Program-made: the position numbers and the translations under genes
NCBI GenBank assembly: GCA_965660945.1
Contig: CBFIBS010000002.1
Span: 1-64,000, forward strand
DNA length: 64,000 bases
Origin: UBA7985 sp002711265
GTDB lineage: Bacteria > Pseudomonadota > Alphaproteobacteria > UBA7985
Reading direction: 5' to 3'
In this document: positions 58,967 through 64,000 of the stretch, piece after piece
Numbering within the stretch: the stretch's first letter is position 1
How the letters are laid out: the number at the start of each line of letters is the position of its first letter
Notes under the pieces: model-generated
What the model was told of the DNA's origin: nothing
The model's database searches: none
What the model saw: the letters and a program-made list of their open reading frames with translations, nothing else

Positions 58967-59335
58967 TTACTTCTTCTTACCGGCGATTGCGACGGCCTTG
59001 CCCTTGCGGGTCCGGGCGTTACAACGCGTCCGCTGTCCGCGGACCGGCAGTTTGCGACGATGGCGCAGACCGCGGTAGCACTTCATGTCCTGCAGGCGCT
59101 TGATATTCATGCGGACCTGGGTGCGCAGTTCACCTTCAACGAGGTAGTCGGCGTCGATCTTTTCACGGATCGCAACCACCTGATCGTCGCTGAGCTGATT
59201 CACACGGGACATCTCGTCAATACCCAGGGCGGTGGTGATTTCCTTCGCCTTGGTGTTGCCGATGCCGTGGATGTACGTCAGAGCGATGTGTACACGCTTG
59301 TCGGTAGGGATGTTTACCCCTGCAATACGAGCCAC
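58967..59335 (-). CDS. rpsM: 30S ribosomal protein S13
   Basis: A 122-residue S13. The true start is GTG 59335 (VARIAGVNIPTDKRV), with GAGGAG seven bases upstream; the frame continues open for eight codons further but those residues are not part of S13. YIHGIGNTKAKEI is the helix-hairpin-helix-like region and RHRRKLPVRGQRTRCNARTRKG the rRNA-binding tail. First gene after a strong promoter. Confidence 0.98.
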   Translation of the reverse strand: MARIAGVNIPTDKRVHIALTYIHGIGNTKAKEITTALGIDEMSRVNQLSDDQVVAIREKIDADYLVEGELRTQVRMNIKRLQDMKCYRGLRHRRKLPVRGQRTRCNARTRKGKAVAIAGKKK

Positions 59336-59409
59336 ACTGGGTCTCCTCACTAAGCACAAAAGTCAAAGCGGCAGCCACGGGAACCGAGACTGCCACTTGC
59401 GTAGCGCAC

Positions 59410-59438
59410 GGTGTAGAAGTCCCATGATAAACTGTCAA
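59410..59438 (-). promoter_or_regulatory. sigma-70 promoter of rpsM-rpsK-rpoA-rplQ
   Basis: On the minus strand TTGACA (59433-59438, exact consensus) and TACACC (59410-59415) are separated by 17 bases. The -10 is followed by GTGCGC, a G/C-rich discriminator as expected for stringent control. It lies 74 bases before the rpsM GTG and gives the alpha operon independent transcription from the spc/adk genes. Confidence 0.78.
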
Positions 59439-59526
59439 TGACCCCACGGGTTATCCGCGGGCGCAATTTCCGAAGCCCTGCACCGCGCCCAGCGAAGGGG
59501 CGCCTGCGCCTGCGCCGGTCCAGCCG

Positions 59527-60174
59527 TCAGTTATCCATGATCGCAGCAATCGCCGCCCGTACGTCGTCGATGTCCGCCATACCGTCAACCCGCTGGATCA
59601 GGCCCTGCGCCTCGTAGTGCGGGATGATCGGCGCCGTGTCACGGCGGTAGACCGTCAGGCGGTCGCGTACGGTCTGGGCATTGTCGTCCGGACGGCGCTT
59701 GAAACTGGTATGGCCACAGGCATCGCAGACGCCCTCGACCGCAGGCCGCTGGAACACATCGTGGTAGCCGGCGCCGCAGTTCTCGCACGAATAACGGCCG
59801 GTAATGCGCTCAACCAGCGCATCTTCGTCGACGGTCATTTCGATCACGGCGCGCAGCGGCAGGTTCTTGCGCTCCAGCATGTCATCGAGCGCAGCGGCCT
59901 GCCCGCTGGTGCGGGGAAAGCCGTCGAAGATTGCACCGTTGCGGCAGTCGGGCTCGTCCAGACGCTCATCGATCATCTCGATGATCATGTCATCGGGGAT
60001 CAGGTCGCCACGATCCATGAGCTCGCCGAAGCGCTCACCGAGCTCAGAACCCGACGCGCGGACTGCGCGCAGCATGTCGCCGGTCGACAGCTGCACCATG
60101 CCCCGTTCAGTGACGAGGATTTTCGCCTGGGTTCCCTTTCCGGCCCCCGGCGGTCCGAGCAGAATGATATTCAT
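59527..60174 (-). CDS. adk: adenylate kinase, zinc-type LID
   Basis: A 215-residue long-form adenylate kinase (ATP + AMP to 2 ADP). The P-loop GPPGAGKGTQ is at 7-16; LSTGDMLRA binds AMP; DGFPRTSGQAAAL follows. The LID has four cysteines at 130, 133, 150 and 153, so it should bind zinc. I use ATG 60174 (MNIILLGPPG); the frame is open seven codons further up. It follows secY, as in many spc operons. Confidence 0.97.
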   Translation of the reverse strand: MNIILLGPPGAGKGTQAKILVTERGMVQLSTGDMLRAVRASGSELGERFGELMDRGDLIPDDMIIEMIDERLDEPDCRNGAIFDGFPRTSGQAAALDDMLERKNLPLRAVIEMTVDEDALVERITGRYSCENCGAGYHDVFQRPAVEGVCDACGHTSFKRRPDDNAQTVRDRLTVYRRDTAPIIPHYEAQGLIQRVDGMADIDDVRAAIAAIMDN

Positions 60175-60210
60175 GGTTCCAACCCTTTCGCCCACGCGGC
60201 GTGGCAGGAT

Positions 60211-61668
60211 TTACTTGTCTTGCTTGAGGCGACGGGAGCGCCGACTGGACTTGGTATCTCGCCGCTTGGTTCGACCAGCCTGCTGGTTCCGCTTGAGCAG
60301 CGTCTCATACTGCGCGGCCATCAGCTGGGTCTGCACCTGGCTGACGAAGTCGATGGACACGGTCACCATAATCAGAAGCGATGTACCACCGAGGAAGATC
60401 GGCACGATCAACCCGGTCGAATTCGACTGAACAATGACCCGCGCCAACTCCGGCACTGCCACGACAAAGGCCAGATAAGACGCACCGATCATTGTCAGTC
60501 GCGACAGGATAATATCCAGATAGGCCACGGTCTGCTTGCCCGGTCGGACGCCCGGAATGAAGCCGCCGTATTCCTTCAGGTTTCGCGCCGTGTCTTCGGG
60601 GTTGAACACAATCGCGGTGTAGAAGAACGTGAAGAACACCACAAAGGCGACCAGCAGCAGCAGGTAAGGCCACTCACCAGCCCGGAAGTTGGCAGCGAAC
60701 CAGTTCATGCCCGCACCGACCGCGGCCGTGATCGGGTTGGCGCTGTCGGCGAGGCTGTCACCAAAGGTGGCGCCCAGCAGCGGCAGGGTCACGATGGTCG
60801 AAGCAAAGATGGCCGGGATCACGCCGGCGGCGTTGATCTTCATTGGGATAAAGGAAGTCTGGCCCTGGAACTGCTTGTTTCCGGCCGTGCGGCTCGGGTA
60901 CTGGATCGGCACCTTACGCTGCGCGCGCTCGACGTAGACGATCAGCACGACCATCGCCAGCGATACGATCAGGATGCCCATGACGCCCAGCGCCTGCAGC
61001 GCCGATGCATCTTCGCGCAGGCTGCGCAGCAGGTTCCACAGCGCGCTCGGCATCGAAGCCACGATACCGGCGAAGATCAGCAGCGAGATACCATTGCCGA
61101 CACCGCGTGCGGTGATCTGCTCACCCAGCCACATCAGGAAGACTGTACCGCCTGTCAGCGTCACCATGGTGGTGATGCGGAAGATAAAGCCGCCGTTCAT
61201 CACCAGATCCACGCCTGGGAAGTTCTCCAGCAGCACCGCGATCCCTAGCGCCTGGAACAGCGCGATCATGACGGTCAGGTAACGGGTGTACTGGTTCATC
61301 TTTCGACGACCGGACTCGCCCTCTTTCTGCAGTCGCTCGAACTCAGGAATCACCGTGCGCATCAGCTGCATGATGATCGAAGCGGAGATGTAGGGGAAAA
61401 TCGACAGCGAGAAGATCGACAGGTTCTCCAGCGCACCGCCGGCGAACAGGTTGATCTGCTGCAGCAGCGCCTGGAACGCGGAGTCATCGTCACCGCCGTA
61501 GGCAGCGCGGTAGACCTCAACGTCGATCCCGGGCAACGGGATGAAGATACCGAAGCGGAAGACGATCAGTGCGCCAAGGGTGAACAGCAGCCGTTGCTGC
61601 AGGTCCCGCGCCTTGCTGAAGGTGCTCCAGGAAAAATTCTGCGCGAGCTGCTCAGCTGCAGATGTCAT
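60211..61668 (-). CDS. secY: preprotein translocase subunit SecY
   Basis: A 485-residue core channel of the Sec translocon with ten hydrophobic helices. The start region KARDLQQRLLFTLGALIVFRFGIFIPLPGID, split at PLPGID, is conserved, as are FSLSIFPYISASIIMQLM, the LTGGTVFLMWLGEQIT segment and the RRPGKQT-like cytoplasmic loop (FIPGVRPGKQTVAYLD). The last 30 residues are very basic (Arg/Lys-rich) and extend beyond the usual end. About 164 bases, with hairpins, separate it from rplO. Confidence 0.97.
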   Translation of the reverse strand: MTSAAEQLAQNFSWSTFSKARDLQQRLLFTLGALIVFRFGIFIPLPGIDVEVYRAAYGGDDDSAFQALLQQINLFAGGALENLSIFSLSIFPYISASIIMQLMRTVIPEFERLQKEGESGRRKMNQYTRYLTVMIALFQALGIAVLLENFPGVDLVMNGGFIFRITTMVTLTGGTVFLMWLGEQITARGVGNGISLLIFAGIVASMPSALWNLLRSLREDASALQALGVMGILIVSLAMVVLIVYVERAQRKVPIQYPSRTAGNKQFQGQTSFIPMKINAAGVIPAIFASTIVTLPLLGATFGDSLADSANPITAAVGAGMNWFAANFRAGEWPYLLLLVAFVVFFTFFYTAIVFNPEDTARNLKEYGGFIPGVRPGKQTVAYLDIILSRLTMIGASYLAFVVAVPELARVIVQSNSTGLIVPIFLGGTSLLIMVTVSIDFVSQVQTQLMAAQYETLLKRNQQAGRTKRRDTKSSRRSRRLKQDK

Positions 61669-61790
61669 TCAAACACTCCCGCCCTTGCGTGTTGTGCGTC
61701 TGACCATCCGGATTAACAGGCCCCGGATACAGACAAGGCTGACTCATCGCCAGCCTCGTTGCTTATGCGTGTCTGCCGGTAAATAAGCCA

Positions 61791-61822
61791 ACGACAGCGC
61801 CGGTTCAACACCGGCGTGTCGT
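61791..61822 (-). other. bulged 12-bp hairpin between rplO and secY
   Basis: acgacagcgccgg pairs with ccggcgtgtcgt with a single bulged base and a seven-base loop, starting ten bases after the rplO stop. Downstream T-content is low on the minus strand. A shorter stem (aggctg/cagcct) lies near 61727-61759. These may slow or end part of the transcript before secY. Confidence 0.45.
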
Positions 61823-61832
61823 CACCCCGGCT

Positions 61833-62327
61833 TTACTTGCCGCCCCGCTCGCGCTTGCGCTTGGGGACATAGTCAGTCTTGAGGCTGCCACCGGCCTTCT
61901 CGACAGCCTCTGCAGCGCCCTTGGAGGCGCGGTAGACGTGCAGGTCGAGCTTAGCGCTCAGCTCACCGTTGCTCAGCAGCGAAATGCCGTCACGCTCGCG
62001 ACGGATCACACCAGCGGCGATCAGCGCTGCGGCATCGACGGTCGCCTTGGCGTCCAGCTTGCCTGCGTCCACGGCCTGCTGAATGCGGCCGACGTTGACC
62101 TCAACCAGATCCTTCTTGAAGGGGTGGTTGGAGAAGCCCCGCTTCGGCAGACGCCGGTACAGGGGCATCTGGCCGCCCTCAAAGCCGTTGATGGAGGCAC
62201 CAGAGCGGGCCTTCAGACCCTTGTGACCGCGACCGGCGGTCTTGCCCTTGCCAGAGCCGATACCACGACCGACCCGCTTTTTGGTTTTGAGCGCGCCCGG
62301 ATTGTCGCGCAGTTCATTCAAACGCAT
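61833..62327 (-). CDS. rplO: 50S ribosomal protein L15
   Basis: A 164-residue L15. MRLNELRDNPGALKTKKRVG, GRGIGSGKGKTAGRGHKGLKARSG and GFEGGQMPLYRRLPKRGF are diagnostic. ATG 62327 is selected because AAGGAA lies upstream and an earlier in-frame start adds a non-conserved stretch. 164 bases before secY and 77 bases after rpmD. Confidence 0.97.
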   Translation of the reverse strand: MRLNELRDNPGALKTKKRVGRGIGSGKGKTAGRGHKGLKARSGASINGFEGGQMPLYRRLPKRGFSNHPFKKDLVEVNVGRIQQAVDAGKLDAKATVDAAALIAAGVIRRERDGISLLSNGELSAKLDLHVYRASKGAAEAVEKAGGSLKTDYVPKRKRERGGK

Positions 62328-62404
62328 TGTCTTATCTTCCTTGCCTTGCGCACGCCCCGCCGCGGCCGGGCGCACTCGACGTCAACAACAGAAACCTGCC
62401 CGGT

Positions 62405-62593
62405 TTAGGCAGCTTCCTCGACCTGCACCATGTGCTTGACGACATTGATCATGCCGCGCACCGCAGGGGTATCTTCCAGATCGCGGGTCTGGTGGCGCTT
62501 CTTCAGCCCCAGGCCCACGAGGTTTGCTTTCTGCTTTTCCGTGCAGCTGATCGCGGAACGCATCAGAGTTACGCGGATACGGTTTTCAGCCAT
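62405..62593 (-). CDS. rpmD: 50S ribosomal protein L30
   Basis: A 62-residue L30. The sequence IRVTLMRSAISCTEKQKANLVGLGLKKRHQ (two parts around Cys) followed by TRDLEDTPAVRGMINVVKHMVQVEE is complete and of normal length. 36 bases separate it from rpsE; CGGAGAGAGACA precedes the ATG. Confidence 0.97.
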   Translation of the reverse strand: MAENRIRVTLMRSAISCTEKQKANLVGLGLKKRHQTRDLEDTPAVRGMINVVKHMVQVEEAA

Positions 62594-62629
62594 TGTCTCT
62601 CTCCGTTAAGCGGACACGACCACAGACCC

Positions 62630-63220
62630 TCAGGCCTCGGCCATGGCCTCCTCACCCTGATCAGCGATCTGCAGCACGTCGGCGACCTTGATGCTGCGAC
62701 GCTGTGCCACCTGCCGCGGCGACTGCGTGCGCTGCAGCGCATCGATGGTCGCCCGTACCAGGTTGTAGGGGTTCGAGGTACCGTTGGACTTCGCCACAAC
62801 GTCTGCAACGCCAAGGGCTTCCATCACCGCACGCGACGGACCACCGGCGATGATCCCGGTCCCGGCAGGCGCCGTGCGGAACACGACCTTACCGGCGCCG
62901 AAGCGGCCTTCAACGTCGTGGTGCAGGGTCCGGCCTTCCTTGAGCGGAATGCGAACCATGGACTTCTTGGCGGCTTCGGTTGCCTTGCGGATTGCCTCTG
63001 GCACTTCCTTGGCTTTGCCGTGGCCCTGGCCAACGCGGCCCTTTCCGTCCCCGACAACAACCAGAGCAGCGAAACCGAACCGGCGGCCACCCTTTACAAC
63101 CTTGGCTACGCGGTTGATGAAGACGAGCTTTTCAATCAGCTCCGGACCTTCATCCTCGCGCTTGTTCCGGCGGTCACGACCGCCGCGGCCACCGCCGCCT
63201 CTGTTATCATCACGAGCCAT
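62630..63220 (-). CDS. rpsE: 30S ribosomal protein S5
   Basis: A 196-residue S5 involved in translational accuracy. The core includes LIEKLVFINRVAKVVKGGRRFGFAALVVVGDGKGRVGQGHGKAKEVPEAI (several linked motifs, residues about 28-78) and the VFRTAPAGTGIIAGGPSRAVMEALGVADV region. A Gly/Arg-rich N-terminal extension (GGGGRGGRDRRNKRE) is typical of alphaproteobacterial S5. Between rplR and rpmD. Confidence 0.98.
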   Translation of the reverse strand: MARDDNRGGGGRGGRDRRNKREDEGPELIEKLVFINRVAKVVKGGRRFGFAALVVVGDGKGRVGQGHGKAKEVPEAIRKATEAAKKSMVRIPLKEGRTLHHDVEGRFGAGKVVFRTAPAGTGIIAGGPSRAVMEALGVADVVAKSNGTSNPYNLVRATIDALQRTQSPRQVAQRRSIKVADVLQIADQGEEAMAEA

Positions 63221-63363
63221 TCGCCTACGTCCTTTTCAGTGTTGGGACAGCCTTGGCGCTTTCTGCCGAGACCTGCGATGTCCGCCCCAGGGGGGATCGG
63301 ACCGGCCAGGTCAACACCGCTGCCGTAAAGCCAGGTGGCGGTTCAGGCCGCCACCCGGACAGA

Positions 63364-63726
63364 TTAAAAGTTCAGGCCACCTTCGCGCGCGCCATCAGCC
63401 ACAGCCTTGACCCGGCCGTGGAACTTGTAGGCGCCGCGGTCGAACGCGACCTTCTCTACGCCTGCCGCCTTCGCGCGCTCGGCGACCAGCTTCCCGACTT
63501 CCGAGGCCGCAGCCATATCGGTGGTCTTGGACAGTTTGTCCTTGAGCGACTTGTCGATGGTCGACGCCGCGGCCAGCGTAACGCCGCGCACGTCGTCTAT
63601 GACCTGCGCGTAGATGTGCTTGGACGAACGGAAGATGCTCAGACGCAGGCGACCACGCGCCTTGCGGGCCAGAGCGGAGCGGGTGCGGTTCGCACGGTCA
63701 ATCCGTTTGTTGTAACGAGTACGCAT
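63364..63726 (-). CDS. rplR: 50S ribosomal protein L18
   Basis: A 120-residue 5S-rRNA-binding L18. RLRLSIFRSSKHIYAQVIDDVRGVTLAAAST and KAAGVEKVAFDRGAYKFHGRVKAVADGAREGGLNF carry the family motifs. The N-terminus is a basic Arg/Asn-rich tail. 42 bases after rplF and 143 bases before rpsE. Confidence 0.98.
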   Translation of the reverse strand: MRTRYNKRIDRANRTRSALARKARGRLRLSIFRSSKHIYAQVIDDVRGVTLAAASTIDKSLKDKLSKTTDMAAASEVGKLVAERAKAAGVEKVAFDRGAYKFHGRVKAVADGAREGGLNF

Positions 63727-63768
63727 ACTTCGGTTTCCCTCTGTGGAAGCCGTAAGCCCAACTTGGGC

Positions 63769-64000
63769 TTACTTCTTCTTACCTTCCTTGCGGGCGATGT
63801 ATTCGCCGACATAACGGATGCCTTTGCCCTTGTAGGGCTCTGGCGGACGGTAGGCCCGGATTTCGGCAGCCATCTGGCCGATTTCCTGCTTGTCGGCCCC
63901 TTCGAGCTTGATCGAAGTCGGCTTTTCACAGGTGACCTTCACGCTATCAGGGATCGGGTACAGCACGTCGTGCGAGAAGCCGAGCTGCAGCTGCAGATCC
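63769..64000 (-). CDS. rplF: 50S ribosomal protein L6 (C-terminal part, cut by window edge)
   Basis: The last 77 codons of L6; the gene continues beyond 64000. LQLQLGFSHDVLYPIPDSVKV and the end, AAEIRAYRPPEPYKGKGIRYVGEYIARKEGKKK in two parts, are standard L6 sequence. Order rplF-rplR-rpsE-rpmD-rplO-secY is the spc operon. Confidence 0.96.
   Translation of the reverse strand, partial: DLQLQLGFSHDVLYPIPDSVKVTCEKPTSIKLEGADKQEIGQMAAEIRAYRPPEPYKGKGIRYVGEYIARKEGKKK

Noticed and set aside
1..64000. tRNA, rRNA or integrated prophage
   Set aside because: I saw no cloverleaf-like or rRNA sequence in any intergenic region; gaps are short, and the phage-like similarity at 53874-54755 is confined to a single lipoprotein domain.

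Overview
The window is a GC-rich block of alphaproteobacterial core genome. The evidence is the gene order: a gatC-gatA-gatB operon; dprA-topA-rnr-peptidase-rpmG; the envelope/translation supercluster from rpsB to lpxB with lpxI (the UDP-2,3-diacylglucosamine hydrolase type common in alphaproteobacteria) in place of lpxH; rpoH; and the spc/alpha ribosomal operons with secY and adk. I cannot place it reliably below class. There is no sign of an integrated phage, IS element, CRISPR array, tRNA or rRNA gene, and no stretch longer than 300 bases lacks a gene.

Layout. 1-7000: a possible gene end, a DUF1489 protein, a GNAT acetyltransferase, a GST, and the minus-strand operon gatC-gatA-gatB-ridA-glycerate kinase. 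7040-17034 (plus strand): ruvX, dprA, topA, rnr, an S41 peptidase lipoprotein, rpmG with its own promoter and terminator, and dinB, which appears to start at a CTG. 17031-33603 (minus strand): in transcription order rpsB-tsf, then pyrH-frr-uppS-cdsA-dxr, then rseP-bamA-skp-lpxD-fabZ-lpxA-lpxI-lpxB-hydrolase; many neighbours overlap by 4 bases. These make ribosomal and elongation proteins, isoprenoid and phospholipid precursors, lipid A and the outer-membrane assembly machinery.

33799-48793: a universal stress protein, a thiamine-precursor importer pair (thiX-thiY) controlled by a TPP riboswitch, a DUF192 protein, a nitronate monooxygenase-like enzyme, an iron alcohol dehydrogenase, a MATE transporter, ppk-ppx (polyphosphate metabolism), an AsmA-family protein, glyoxalase I and rpoH. 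49021-56656 is the most accessory-looking part: rluD, a threonine aldolase, a large FecR/cadherin-like protein with about seven 24-residue repeats, a cysteine-paired lipoprotein resembling a phage virion-protein domain, a perfect inverted repeat, an FAD oxidoreductase and a SCO1-like copper protein. 56690-64000 (minus strand) is the ribosomal block rplF(partial)-rplR-rpsE-rpmD-rplO-secY-adk, followed from a strong promoter by rpsM-rpsK-rpoA-rplQ.

Most of the window is ordinary core genome. The items most worth a second look are the FecR-repeat protein with its upstream lipoprotein and inverted repeat, the CTG start and four-cysteine extension of DinB, the acidic-then-basic repeat tail of ribosomal protein S2, the riboswitch-controlled importer with no ATPase gene beside it, and a plus-strand terminator lying antisense inside the ribosomal operon.
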